Assembly: GCA_947491225.1 (NCBI GenBank)
Contig: CANLIE010000017.1
Span: 1-60,715 of the forward strand
Origin: an uncultured Cellulophaga sp.
GTDB lineage: Bacteria; Bacteroidota; Bacteroidia; Flavobacteriales; Flavobacteriaceae
DNA: 60,715 nucleotides
Direction of reading: 5' to 3'
Shown here: in pieces, positions 16,758 to 25,461 of the stretch
Position numbering within the stretch: position 1 is the stretch's first letter
Layout: each line of letters begins with the position of its first letter
The notes under the pieces: model-generated
The model's database searches: none
What the model was told of the DNA's origin: nothing
The model's input: only the letters and a program-made list of their open reading frames with translations
Made by a program: the position numbers and the translations under genes

Positions 16758-17909
16758 ATGAAAAAACTACTCTACTTTATATTATTTATAGCCACCACAG
16801 CTACTTATGCACAAAGTGCATTATACAATAGTGGCAACATTCGTATTCATGATACAGGTGCTATTGGTTTTCATACCAACCTAATTAATGATGCCACTTT
16901 TAATCAAAATTTAGGCACAGTAGGTTTTTATGGTATTTCCAATTCAACAGTATCAGGGGCTTTTGCTCCCGTTTTTTATGATGTAGAAGTTTATAAGTTT
17001 TTTGGCAATGTAATTTTAGAAACTTCTATAGATGTAACCAATGCCTTAAACTTTATTGACGGCAATATACAAACCTATAGAAACAACCCTATAGAAAATA
17101 TTAAATTACTACCAGATGCATTTACCAATGGCGAGACTAACTTTTCTAAAGTAGATGGCTATATGTCTATAGAGCAAAAGCAAAATTTCTTTTTCCCGGT
17201 TGGTGATGCAAACTATATAAGACCGCTTACTTTAAAGTCAGACAGTGAAAACCCAACTGCCAAATGTGCCTATTTTTTTGGAGATCCAAACATCCCTACC
17301 ACATTTAATACCAGCTTTAATACCAATAGCAAAGAAAAAGAAGTAAGAGCCGTTAGTACTATTGAATATTGGGACATAGACGGAAGCATACCATCTACGG
17401 TAAGCATTTCATGGAATGAACGCAGTGACATAGGTAGTCTTGTAGATGAATACAACCAAGTTGGTATTACTGGTTGGCATAGAGCGCAAAGAAGATGGGT
17501 TAATCTTGGTAGCGTAGATGCCATTGGAGATTTAAATCAAGGTGCAGTTACCTCAAAAACCTTTATCCCTAATGATTATGAAGTAATTACATTTGCAAAA
17601 ATGGCAATTCCCACAGAGTTATTGGAACTTAGTAACTACCTAGTTACTAACAATGGTGATGGTTTAAACGATTTTCTTGTTATACCAGAATTAGAGCAGT
17701 CACCAAACAATCGTCTTCGCATTTTTGACAGAAACGGACTTAAAGTATTTGAAAAAAATAACTATAAAGGAGAATTTAATGGGTTTTCTAATATTAATAA
17801 TCTAGTCTACAAAAGAAACGAAGGCTTACCAAATGGCGTCTATTTTTATTTGGTATTTTTAGATGATTTAAAATTAGAATTTCAAGGTTTTCTCTACCTC
17901 ACAAAGTAA
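16758..17909 (+). CDS. T9SS type B sorting domain (gliding-motility CTD) protein
   Basis: The 383-aa protein has a signal peptide ending at ATYAQ near residue 19. The last 95 residues form the gliding-motility-associated C-terminal (type B, CHU_C-like) domain: VTNNGDGLNDFLVIPELE, then NRLRIFDRNGLKVFE and LPNGVYFYLVFLDD. Proteins with it are exported through the type IX secretion system and attached to or released from the cell surface. The central region is beta-rich and has no recognised domain. It begins one base after the stop of the repeat protein, so the two are made together and may form one surface structure. Confidence 0.9.
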   Translation: MKKLLYFILFIATTATYAQSALYNSGNIRIHDTGAIGFHTNLINDATFNQNLGTVGFYGISNSTVSGAFAPVFYDVEVYKFFGNVILETSIDVTNALNFIDGNIQTYRNNPIENIKLLPDAFTNGETNFSKVDGYMSIEQKQNFFFPVGDANYIRPLTLKSDSENPTAKCAYFFGDPNIPTTFNTSFNTNSKEKEVRAVSTIEYWDIDGSIPSTVSISWNERSDIGSLVDEYNQVGITGWHRAQRRWVNLGSVDAIGDLNQGAVTSKTFIPNDYEVITFAKMAIPTELLELSNYLVTNNGDGLNDFLVIPELEQSPNNRLRIFDRNGLKVFEKNNYKGEFNGFSNINNLVYKRNEGLPNGVYFYLVFLDDLKLEFQGFLYLTK

Positions 17910-17929
17910 AAATACCATATATACGAAAC

Positions 17930-18142
17930 ACAATCATAATTTTAGGCTTTTAAAATCAAACTCAGGTTAAAAATTAATAGTATACACATCTGTTGTGTAT
18001 TTTGAGTCAAATAGTTTCCTAAATGTCGGTTCGAGTAATTTTGAGGCACAAAAATTGTATCGAGAACTAATTTGAGGGTAAAAATTCTTATTCTAGATAC
18101 ATATTAATAGAATTTGATTAAAATGCACAACGAGTTAATATG
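17930..18142 (+). repeat. Intergenic repeat fragment (family C)
   Basis: This AT-rich gap holds CGGTTCGAGTAATTTTGAGG and TTGTATCGAGAACTA, which recall part of repeat A (TTTCGATAGAAGATTG). It ends with CAACGAGTTAATA, a 13-bp match to 5436-5448 just before another gene. It has no coding potential. It looks like a degenerate member of the same repeat pool. Confidence 0.4.
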
Positions 18143-18150
18143 TATTTTTG
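18143..18150 (+). promoter_or_regulatory. -7 promoter box of the GNAT gene
   Basis: TATTTTTG fits TAnnTTTG and overlaps an upstream in-frame TTG at 18148. The ATG at 18169, 18 bases downstream of the box, is therefore taken as the start. Confidence 0.55.
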
Positions 18151-18168
18151 TTACATAGCATTCATTTT

Positions 18169-18627
18169 ATGAAAGAACAAAATAATCTTGTTTTTAAATT
18201 AATTTCTCCTGAAGAAACCTACCCCATAAGGCATACTATTTTAAGATCAGGAAAACCTATTTCGTCTTGCATTTTCCTTGGAGATGATTTACATACAACC
18301 ATACACATTGGCGGTTTTTACAATAATAATTTAATTGCCATTGTATCCTTATTTAAGGTAAAAAACTTAGAAATATCCAACAAACATTCATACCAGTTAC
18401 GAGGTATGGCCATCTTAAACGAATACCAAGGAAAAGGATATGGCAAAAAAATTATTATATATGCAGAAACAATTTTACGTAAAAAGGGCATTTCTATTAT
18501 ATGGATGAATGCCAGAGAAAGTGCAATTCCATTTTATATTACTTGTGGTTATTCTAAAAATGGCCGTATTTTTGATATACCTAATGTAGGATCGCATATT
18601 GTTATGTGCAAAAATTTAAATCAATAG
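18169..18627 (+). CDS. GNAT-family N-acetyltransferase
   Basis: The 152-aa cytoplasmic protein has the acetyl-CoA-binding motif A of the GNAT fold, RGMAILNEYQGKGYGKKII at about residues 75 to 93, and a C-terminal AIPFYITCGYSKNGRIF typical of motif B. It would transfer an acetyl group from acetyl-CoA to an amine that cannot be identified from sequence. It ends 2 bp before the start of the VanY-like gene and so shares its operon. Confidence 0.88.
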   Translation: MKEQNNLVFKLISPEETYPIRHTILRSGKPISSCIFLGDDLHTTIHIGGFYNNNLIAIVSLFKVKNLEISNKHSYQLRGMAILNEYQGKGYGKKIIIYAETILRKKGISIIWMNARESAIPFYITCGYSKNGRIFDIPNVGSHIVMCKNLNQ

Positions 18628-18629
18628 TT

Positions 18630-19370
18630 ATGCAAAGAAGATCATTTATTCTAAAAAGTGGAATTATAGGTACAGTCGCATTAGCGGCACCACATATTAT
18701 TTTTGCACAAAAGCAAGATACGGAATATTCAATACAAGAATTAATGGGACAAGTAGATATTGAACTATTTGGTAAAAACATTAACCTAAGAAAAGAAGCC
18801 TATGATTCATTTCTTAAAATGAAAGTTGCAGCATATAGTGATGGTATAGATTTAAAAATAGTTTCTAGCTATAGAAACTATAACAGACAAGAAGCTATAT
18901 GGGAACGTAAATATCTAAAATATACAGAAGACCAAAACTTAGCACCATTAAAAGCAATTGAGAAAATAATTGAATACTCTACCATTCCTGGTACTAGCCG
19001 GCACCATTGGGGTACAGATATAGATATTATAGATGGTTATCAAAAAACCACAGGAGGTTTATTAGTACCTAAAAAATTTGAAAATGGCGGTCCTTTTGAA
19101 AATCTAAAAATTTGGATGGATGAGAATGCTAACAAATATGGTTTCTATTTAGTCTATACGGACAATAAAAAACGGAGAGGGTTTAAATATGAGCCATGGC
19201 ATTATAGCTATGCCCCAATATCTATACCAATGTTGGCTCAATTTAGGAAAAAAAATATTATGAAATTATTGCAAGAACAAGATTTATTAGGTAGTGAACA
19301 TTTTACTTCTAGCTTTATTAAATCTTATATAATAGATAATATTTTAGACATAAATTCTAAACTTTTGTAA
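18630..19370 (+). CDS. Tat-exported D-alanyl-D-alanine carboxypeptidase (VanY/M15B)
   Basis: The 246-aa product begins MQRRSFILKSGIIGTVALAA, a twin-arginine signal (RRSFILK), so it should be exported folded by the Tat system; tatA lies at 7366-7647. The M15B zinc site is complete: His125 and Asp132 in SRHHWGTDID, with Glu188 and His191 in EPWHYSY. The enzyme would trim the terminal D-Ala from peptidoglycan stem peptides. An ATG eight codons upstream lies inside the GNAT gene and would bury the RR motif, so the start at 18630 is chosen. Confidence 0.92.
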   Translation: MQRRSFILKSGIIGTVALAAPHIIFAQKQDTEYSIQELMGQVDIELFGKNINLRKEAYDSFLKMKVAAYSDGIDLKIVSSYRNYNRQEAIWERKYLKYTEDQNLAPLKAIEKIIEYSTIPGTSRHHWGTDIDIIDGYQKTTGGLLVPKKFENGGPFENLKIWMDENANKYGFYLVYTDNKKRRGFKYEPWHYSYAPISIPMLAQFRKKNIMKLLQEQDLLGSEHFTSSFIKSYIIDNILDINSKLL

Positions 19371-19413
19371 CCCTTTTTGTAATTTAGTTCCTTAAATAAG
19401 AACTACAAATAAA

Positions 19414-20181
19414 ATGAAAAGAGGTAATTGGAAAATTAGAATAATCATAGGGTTGGTTATCATTGCCTTTGCTTTTATAAAGCGTTGCAATAACAAAGAA
19501 GAAAACCCATATACAGGACGTGTTCAAAATATTAGTATAGACACAGAACAAGAAATTGCTATAGGGTTACAAAGTGCCCCAGAAATAGCACAACAATATG
19601 GTGGTTTATACCCAGATCAAAAGATGCAATCTTTTGTAGATGCCATCGGAAATAAATTGGTAAATAGTAGTATTGCCAAAGACACCCCCTACAAATATGA
19701 TTTTCATTTACTTGCAGATGACAAAACTATAAATGCATTTGCACTACCTGGCGGACAAATATTTATTACTTACGCTTTATTTTCTAAATTAAACGAAGCG
19801 CAATTAGCTGGAGTTTTAGGACATGAAATAGGACATGTAATAGGCAGGCATTCTGCTGAAAGAATTGCAGATAGTGATTTCTGGCAAACCTTGACTATGG
19901 GTGCATCTGTTGGCGGAGATATGGGCGGATTAGTTAGTGGCATTGGACAAAACACACTATTGAAAAATGGTAGAGGTGATGAACTAGAAAGTGATGAATT
20001 AGGTGTTTTATTTATGATTGAGGCTGGTTATAACCCAAAAGAAATGATTGAAGTAATGAAAATTCTAAAAGCTGCAGCAGGGCCTAACAGACAACCTGAA
20101 TTTCAAAGCACACACCCTGATCCAGAAAACAGAATACAAAAGATAGAAGAAGCAATTGCAAAATATAAAGTAAAAAACTAA
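19414..20181 (+). CDS. M48-family metalloprotease (BepA/LoiP-like)
   Basis: The 255-aa protein has an N-terminal membrane anchor or signal (IRIIIGLVIIAFAFIKRC) with no clear lipobox. The zinc-binding HEIGH is at 137-141 in LGHEIGHVIGRHSAERIAD. The third ligand is probably Glu190 in ELESDELG. INAFALPGGQIFI near 105 is the usual substrate-groove segment of the M48C group. Relatives degrade misfolded envelope proteins. It is 43 bp after the VanY-like gene and may be its operon partner. Confidence 0.92.
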   Translation: MKRGNWKIRIIIGLVIIAFAFIKRCNNKEENPYTGRVQNISIDTEQEIAIGLQSAPEIAQQYGGLYPDQKMQSFVDAIGNKLVNSSIAKDTPYKYDFHLLADDKTINAFALPGGQIFITYALFSKLNEAQLAGVLGHEIGHVIGRHSAERIADSDFWQTLTMGASVGGDMGGLVSGIGQNTLLKNGRGDELESDELGVLFMIEAGYNPKEMIEVMKILKAAAGPNRQPEFQSTHPDPENRIQKIEEAIAKYKVKN

Positions 20182-20306
20182 AATAGTGTTAAAAAGCAAT
20201 TAATCTCATTCATCTTTCGTACTTTTGCCTAATCCCAAAGATTAAATCTTACCATCTATTAGCTCTTATTGCTTTGAATTATAATATTTCAAAAAAATGA
20301 GATTAT

Positions 20307-20474
20307 ATGGAATGGCTATTATACTATAAAAAAATTTACTCAAATGCTTTTAATGATTGTAAACCAGGCATTGCTGTTACAATATTAAAAGTATATTCTT
20401 TTTTCTGCTTTACACTTATATCTATTTCATTATATGCTTTTTTGTACCGGGCATTTACAGGATTTAAATTTTAA
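20307..20474 (+). CDS. Small membrane protein, DUF6747 family
   Basis: The 55-aa frame begins MEWLLYYKKIYSNAFNDCK and ends in a hydrophobic segment (VYSFFCFTLISISLYAFLYR) followed by AFTGFKF. The layout of an N-terminal amphipathic stretch, one transmembrane helix and an F-TGF tail matches my memory of DUF6747, a short family found in flavobacteria. The function is unknown. It lies alone between the M48 gene and a minus-strand ankyrin gene. This is the only gene I find in that 410-bp gap. Confidence 0.65.
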   Translation: MEWLLYYKKIYSNAFNDCKPGIAVTILKVYSFFCFTLISISLYAFLYRAFTGFKF

Positions 20475-20530
20475 GTTAATCACTTCTTGTAAAAAACAAA
20501 CATATATAATATAGACAATTGGTTCTATTC

Positions 20531-20566
20531 AAAAAAAAATCCCATTGAGTAAAATTCAATGGGATT
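20531..20566 (-). terminator. Intrinsic terminator of the ankyrin gene
   Basis: AATCCCATTGA and TCAATGGGATT form a perfect 11-bp stem, followed on the minus strand by a run of nine Ts. Confidence 0.9.
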
Positions 20567-20593
20567 ATTAAAAAGTTGATTTTTGAATGAACT

Positions 20594-21016
20594 CTACTTT
20601 CTTTTCTTTCTTGCTTTCTTTGCTTTTTTAGCATCTAACATTGCTTTCTCCAAAACAGCCATTGCTTCTTTTGCATTTGATAATTCTGCATAGTCCAAAG
20701 CATTACGACCTTTATCACATTTAGTTTTAAGATTTGCACCATTAGCTAATAATAACTGTAAAATCTCTACTCTATTGTAACGTGCTGCGTAAATTAAAGG
20801 TGTCTTACCTAAGGATTTTTTATTTAAATCTTCTCCAAACTCTATAAGTTTGTGTACAGTTTCTATATCTCCTTTTATAATTGCCTTACATAACAAATCA
20901 ACATCTAAAGAGGTTATATACTCTGCTGATACATCTGCTTTCTTTATTGTTGCTGCTTTTGTTACACCCACCGTAATTAATAATAGACTAAATACAGTTA
21001 AAATTGTTTTTTTCAT
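20594..21016 (-). CDS. Periplasmic ankyrin-repeat protein 1
   Basis: The 140-aa protein has a signal peptide (MKKTILTVFSLLLITVGVTK-AA) and two to three ankyrin repeats at about 40 to 120 (KTPLIYAARYNRVEILQLLL, ANGANLKTKCDKGRNALDYA). It ends in a very basic tail (KKAKKARKKRK). Ankyrin repeats bind other proteins, and the partner is unknown. Two related genes lie at 25871-26801, so the genome carries a small family of exported ankyrin proteins. Confidence 0.88.
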   Translation of the reverse strand: MKKTILTVFSLLLITVGVTKAATIKKADVSAEYITSLDVDLLCKAIIKGDIETVHKLIEFGEDLNKKSLGKTPLIYAARYNRVEILQLLLANGANLKTKCDKGRNALDYAELSNAKEAMAVLEKAMLDAKKAKKARKKRK

Positions 21017-21225
21017 AATGATTGTTTTTTTTTGATTAATGAAGTGTAATATATGATTACAACTAAAAGACGCTATTTAATCAGTTATGTTTCACAAAAA
21101 ATTAAGTATAACATAATTTTAACATAGAATGTTAAAGCTTAGGTTTTAATTAAAACATCTACCCTTAGTCTATCTAAAAAGTTAAAAAAATAATATATAT
21201 TTCTCTATGAATTAATAAATGGTGC

Positions 21226-21233
21226 TACTTTTG
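21226..21233 (+). promoter_or_regulatory. -7 promoter box of gpmI
   Basis: TACTTTTG fits TAnnTTTG, 17 bases before the ATG. Confidence 0.55.
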
Positions 21234-21250
21234 AAAAGTAAATAATTTTA

Positions 21251-22771
21251 ATGATGAACAAAAAGGTAATTTTAATGATTTTAGATGGGTGGGGGAAATC
21301 TCCTGATCCCAAAGTTTCAGCAATAGAAAACGCAAATACTCCATTTATAGATTCTCTATATAAAAAATACCCTAATTCTAATCTATTAACAGATGGTATG
21401 AGTGTTGGTCTACCTGATGGGCAAATGGGAAATAGTGAAGTTGGACATATGAATTTAGGTGCTGGACGCATTGTTTATCAAGATTTGGCAAAAATTAATT
21501 TAGCAGTAGAGAAAAATACACTAAAAGATGAAAAAACACTTAAAAATGCGCTTAATTATGCAAAGCAGAACAATAAAGCAGTCCATTTTTTAGGTTTACT
21601 TAGTAATGGTGGTGTACACTCACATACAGCTCACTTAAAAGGGTTAATTAATGTAGCTGAAAATTATGGTATAGAAAAATCATACATACACGCCTTTACA
21701 GATGGTAGGGATGTAGATCCCAAAAGTGGTATAGGCTATATTCATGACATTACTACTTTTTGTGAAGATAAAAATACAAAACTGGCTAGTATTATAGGCA
21801 GGTATTACGCAATGGATCGTGATAAACGTTGGGAACGTGTTAAATTAGCCTATGATTTATTAATACATAATACTGGAACAAAAACTAACAATGCAGTACA
21901 AGCCATACAAAACAGTTATGACAATGCTATTACAGATGAGTTTATTAAACCAATTGTTGTAACAGATAGCAATGACACACCCATTGCCAAAATAAATGAA
22001 GATGATGTTGTAATCTTTTTTAATTTTAGAACAGACAGGGGAAGAGAGCTTACACAAATGTTAAGCCAAGAAATCTTTCATGAATACAATACATACCCGT
22101 TAGCATTATACTACGTTACAATGACCAATTATGATGAATCATTTAAAAATGTTTCTGTTATTTATGACAAAGCAAATAGTAAAGAGACATTAGGAGAAGT
22201 ACTTTCTAAAGCAGGTAAAAAACAAATTAGAATTGCAGAAACAGAAAAATATCCACATGTTACGTTTTTCTTCAATGGCGGAAGAGAAGTTCCTTTTGAT
22301 GGGGAAGAACGTATACTATGTCCTTCTCCAAAAGTAGCAACCTATGATTTAAAACCAGAAATGAGTGCCTATGAAATTAGAGATGCCATTATTCCTGAAT
22401 TAAAAAAAAGAGAAGCAGATTTTGTTTGCCTTAATTTTGCCAATCCGGATATGGTTGGTCACACAGGAGATATGAAAGCAGCTATAAAAGCCTGTGAAAC
22501 AGTAGACAGTTGTGCTAAATCTGTTATAACAACAGCTCTTGAAAATGAATATACAACCATAGTAATTGCAGATCATGGCAATTGCGAAACAATGATAAAC
22601 CCAGATGGAAGCCCAAACACGGCACATACAACAAACCCTGTTCCATTAATCATAGTAGATAAAGAAATTAAGTATGTAGCTGATGGTGTTTTGGGAGACA
22701 TTGCTCCCACAATATTAAAATTAATAGGAATAGAACAACCAAAATTAATGACACAAAAATCTTTAGTTTAA
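21251..22771 (+). CDS. gpmI: 2,3-bisphosphoglycerate-independent phosphoglycerate mutase
   Basis: The 506-aa cytoplasmic glycolytic enzyme interconverts 3- and 2-phosphoglycerate using two metal ions. The N-terminal LMILDGWG and the phospho-acceptor Ser62 in MGNSEVGHMNLGAGR are diagnostic. Further metal ligands lie in DHGNCETMINPDGSPNTAHT near 440. The length is typical of the family (about 510). Two ATGs are adjacent at 21251 and 21254. The map gene follows after 53 bp but has its own -7 box. Confidence 0.97.
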   Translation: MMNKKVILMILDGWGKSPDPKVSAIENANTPFIDSLYKKYPNSNLLTDGMSVGLPDGQMGNSEVGHMNLGAGRIVYQDLAKINLAVEKNTLKDEKTLKNALNYAKQNNKAVHFLGLLSNGGVHSHTAHLKGLINVAENYGIEKSYIHAFTDGRDVDPKSGIGYIHDITTFCEDKNTKLASIIGRYYAMDRDKRWERVKLAYDLLIHNTGTKTNNAVQAIQNSYDNAITDEFIKPIVVTDSNDTPIAKINEDDVVIFFNFRTDRGRELTQMLSQEIFHEYNTYPLALYYVTMTNYDESFKNVSVIYDKANSKETLGEVLSKAGKKQIRIAETEKYPHVTFFFNGGREVPFDGEERILCPSPKVATYDLKPEMSAYEIRDAIIPELKKREADFVCLNFANPDMVGHTGDMKAAIKACETVDSCAKSVITTALENEYTTIVIADHGNCETMINPDGSPNTAHTTNPVPLIIVDKEIKYVADGVLGDIAPTILKLIGIEQPKLMTQKSLV

Positions 22772-22810
22772 GATTTATAATCTTTCAATACTGATTTTAT
22801 CAGATTGTTT

Positions 22811-22818
22811 TACCTTTG
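22811..22818 (+). promoter_or_regulatory. -7 promoter box of map
   Basis: TACCTTTG fits TAnnTTTG. Six bases separate it from the ATG, so the leader would be nearly absent. Confidence 0.55.
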
Positions 22819-22824
22819 TAGACT

Positions 22825-23640
22825 ATGGTAAAAATTAAGACACCTGAAGAAATTGAAATTATGCGTGAAAGCGCATTAATAGTTTCCAAAACACTAGGAA
22901 TAATAGCCAAAGAAGTTAAGCCTGGAGTTACCACATTGCAATTAGATAAAATTGCAGAAGAATTTATTAGAGATAATGGAGGAGTACCTGGCTTTTTAGG
23001 ATTATATGATTTTCCTAATACACTTTGTATGAGTCCTAACTCTCAAGTAGTACATGGTATACCAAACAACACTCCACTTACAGAAGGTGACATTATATCT
23101 ATAGATTGTGGTGTTTTAAAAAATGGCTTTTACGGAGATCATGCTTATACTTTTGAAGTAGGTGAAGTTTCTTCTGAAACAAAAAAACTTCTTAAAATAA
23201 CCAAGGAGTCATTATACGCAGGCATAAAGGAATTTAAAGCAGGAAATCGTGTAGGTGATGTAGGGTATGCCATTCAACAATATTGTGAAGCAGAAGGCTA
23301 TGGTGTTGTTCGTGAATTAGTAGGTCACGGATTGGGTAAAAAAATGCACGAAGGACCTGAAATGCCAAACTATGGAAAACGTGGTAGAGGCAAAAAATTT
23401 ATTGAAGGTATGGTTGTTGCCATAGAACCAATGATTAACCAAGGTACCAGAAAAATTGTACAACATAATGATGGCTGGACAATAACTACATTAGACAACA
23501 AACCTAGTGCACATTTTGAACATAATGTTGCCATAGTTAATGGAAAACCACAACTATTATCTACCTTTGATTATGTATATGATGCACTAGGCATAACAAG
23601 TACAGAAGAAGATGAGTTTAGAAAAAATGCTAGCATTTAA
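22825..23640 (+). CDS. map: Type I methionine aminopeptidase
   Basis: The 271-aa enzyme removes the initiator methionine from nascent proteins. The pita-bread fold ligands are visible: SIDCGVLKNGFYGDHAYTF near 95-108 (two Asp), HGLGKKMHEGP near 175, AIEPMINQG near 208 and FEHNVAI near 240. It has no N-terminal zinc-finger extension. The gene is probably co-transcribed with the methyltransferase that begins 15 bases later in the same reading frame. Confidence 0.96.
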   Translation: MVKIKTPEEIEIMRESALIVSKTLGIIAKEVKPGVTTLQLDKIAEEFIRDNGGVPGFLGLYDFPNTLCMSPNSQVVHGIPNNTPLTEGDIISIDCGVLKNGFYGDHAYTFEVGEVSSETKKLLKITKESLYAGIKEFKAGNRVGDVGYAIQQYCEAEGYGVVRELVGHGLGKKMHEGPEMPNYGKRGRGKKFIEGMVVAIEPMINQGTRKIVQHNDGWTITTLDNKPSAHFEHNVAIVNGKPQLLSTFDYVYDALGITSTEEDEFRKNASI

Positions 23641-23655
23641 AAGTTAAATCTTCAA

Positions 23656-24420
23656 TTGAAAAAAATATTTAAAAAAACACTTAATCTAGTCCCAAGACCT
23701 TGGCTAATTAAATTAAGCTATGTAGCTAAACCTATCATATCTCTATACCTTAAGGGAAAAAAATATACAGATCCTATAGACAACAAAAGTTTTAGAAGTT
23801 TTTTACCTTATGGTTATGAAAAACAAAGAGATAACGTTTTATCTCCTTCTACTCTATCTTTAGAACGCCACAGATTATTGTGGTTATATCTAAAGAACGA
23901 AACAGATTTTTTTACTTCAAATTACAAGGTTTTACATTTTGCTCCAGAACAAGCATTTTATAAACGTTTTAGGAAAATGAAAAACCTAGATTATACCACA
24001 ACGGATTTAGAGTCTCCATTAGCTGATGTTAAAGCTGATATATGTAATTTACCTTTTAAAGACAACTCCTATGATGTTATATTTTGCAATCATGTTTTAG
24101 AACACATTACAGATGACACTAAAGCAATGCAAGAACTTTATAGGGTGTTAAAACCAGGAGGCTGGGGTGTTTTTCAAATTCCTCAAGATTTAAAAAGAAA
24201 GATAACATTTGAAGATAATACAATAACTAACGAAAAAGAACGTGCACGCATTTTTGGTCAATACGATCATGTACGTATTTATGGTAGGGATTATTTTAAT
24301 AAATTAAGAAACATAGGCTTTATTGTTGAAGAAGTAGATTATACTAACATTCTATCAGACAATGATGTTTTTAAATACTGCCTTGCAAAAGGTGAAATTA
24401 TCCCCGTAGTAAAGAAATAA
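23656..24420 (+). CDS. Class I SAM methyltransferase with TTG start
   Basis: The 254-aa protein has a methyltransferase type 11 domain: VLHFAPEQAFYKRFRK near 95, FKDNSYDVIFCNHVLEHI near 135, and MQELYRVLKPGGWGVFQIPQ near 163. The substrate is unknown. No ATG lies between the stop of map and the conserved core, so the TTG at 23656 is the only start that keeps the basic N-terminus (KKIFKKTLNLVPRPWLIKL). The frame is the same as that of map, separated by its TAA and five codons. Its stop abuts the stop of the convergent apbE gene. Confidence 0.85.
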   Translation: MKKIFKKTLNLVPRPWLIKLSYVAKPIISLYLKGKKYTDPIDNKSFRSFLPYGYEKQRDNVLSPSTLSLERHRLLWLYLKNETDFFTSNYKVLHFAPEQAFYKRFRKMKNLDYTTTDLESPLADVKADICNLPFKDNSYDVIFCNHVLEHITDDTKAMQELYRVLKPGGWGVFQIPQDLKRKITFEDNTITNEKERARIFGQYDHVRIYGRDYFNKLRNIGFIVEEVDYTNILSDNDVFKYCLAKGEIIPVVKK

Positions 24421-25461
24421 CTATTTTAATACTCGCTTTTTAAAACCATTTGTCATAAATTCTTTTGTATCTCCGTTTTCATCTAAAAAAACCATATATA
24501 CCTCTAGCGTACCATCATTAGCAATCACTTTTTTAGAATCTTCCATATCCATTGCCATAAAAGCGGTAGCATAGCCATCTGCCTTGGCGCAATTATCAGT
24601 AATGACTGTGGTCGCAAGAATTTTTGAATTTTTGGTATACCCTGTTATCGGATCTAAAGTATGTACATACTTTTCACCTGTTATTGAATCCACTCTAAAG
24701 TGTCTATAATTACCTGAAGAAGCCATTGCAACATCCTTTAATTGCACTGCTGCCCTATACTTAGTTCTATCTTCAATTTCTGGATCATTAATACCTACTA
24801 CCCAATTTTTATCCTTATTTAAATTTTTACCCTTTACATTAATTTCTCCACCTACTTCTATTAAATAATTTTCTACTCCTTTAGCATTTAACATAACTGC
24901 TAATCTGTCTACACTATAACCCTTAGCTATAGCATTAAAATCTAAGTAAATACTGGGGTCATCTTTTTTTATTGTATTTTCTGTTGTTAGTTCTACTTTA
25001 TTAAAACCTACATAATTAAGTAAGCTATCAACCCTTGTACTATCCAATTCAATTTTTTCTCCAGGACCAAAACCCCATGCATTAACCAAAACACCTACAG
25101 TAGGGTCAAAATAACCATTTGTTTTACTATTAATTTCTTTAGAAAGCAGAAATACATCTTTGAACATACCATCTACTTTTAAGGTTGAATCTCCTCTATT
25201 AATTTTTGAAATATCAGATGTAGAGGTATAAGTAGACATAGATTTATTTATTACTGCAAAAACTGAATCTATCTCTTTTTGATAATCTAATTTTTTATTT
25301 GAAAAATAAATGATATTATAAGAAGTACCTAAAGCTGGTCCACTATTTCTATTTTCAAATGTTTCAGGAGAAGTTTCTCCTTTACAATTAACAAATCCAA
25401 CAACTATTAATAATAACAAAAAAAAATTTATTCTAAATTTCGATAAGTCCATCATAATCAA
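24421..25461 (-). CDS. apbE: FAD:protein FMN transferase (ApbE) lipoprotein
   Basis: The 346-aa protein has a lipoprotein signal with Cys26 in IVVGFVNC. It then shows the ApbE core: GPALGTSYNI, STYTSTSDISKINRG, DPTVGVLVNAWGFGPG, YLDFNAIAKGYSVDRLA, YLIEVGGEINVKG and ATTVITDNCAKADGYATAFM. ApbE takes FMN from FAD and attaches it covalently to a Thr of target proteins. The likely targets, NqrB and NqrC, are encoded at 29750-31711 on the same strand. The gene overlaps the small gene upstream by 29 bp, so their translation is coupled. Three close ATGs (25461, 25455, 25452) could start it. Confidence 0.95.
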   Translation of the reverse strand: MIMMDLSKFRINFFLLLLIVVGFVNCKGETSPETFENRNSGPALGTSYNIIYFSNKKLDYQKEIDSVFAVINKSMSTYTSTSDISKINRGDSTLKVDGMFKDVFLLSKEINSKTNGYFDPTVGVLVNAWGFGPGEKIELDSTRVDSLLNYVGFNKVELTTENTIKKDDPSIYLDFNAIAKGYSVDRLAVMLNAKGVENYLIEVGGEINVKGKNLNKDKNWVVGINDPEIEDRTKYRAAVQLKDVAMASSGNYRHFRVDSITGEKYVHTLDPITGYTKNSKILATTVITDNCAKADGYATAFMAMDMEDSKKVIANDGTLEVYMVFLDENGDTKEFMTNGFKKRVLK

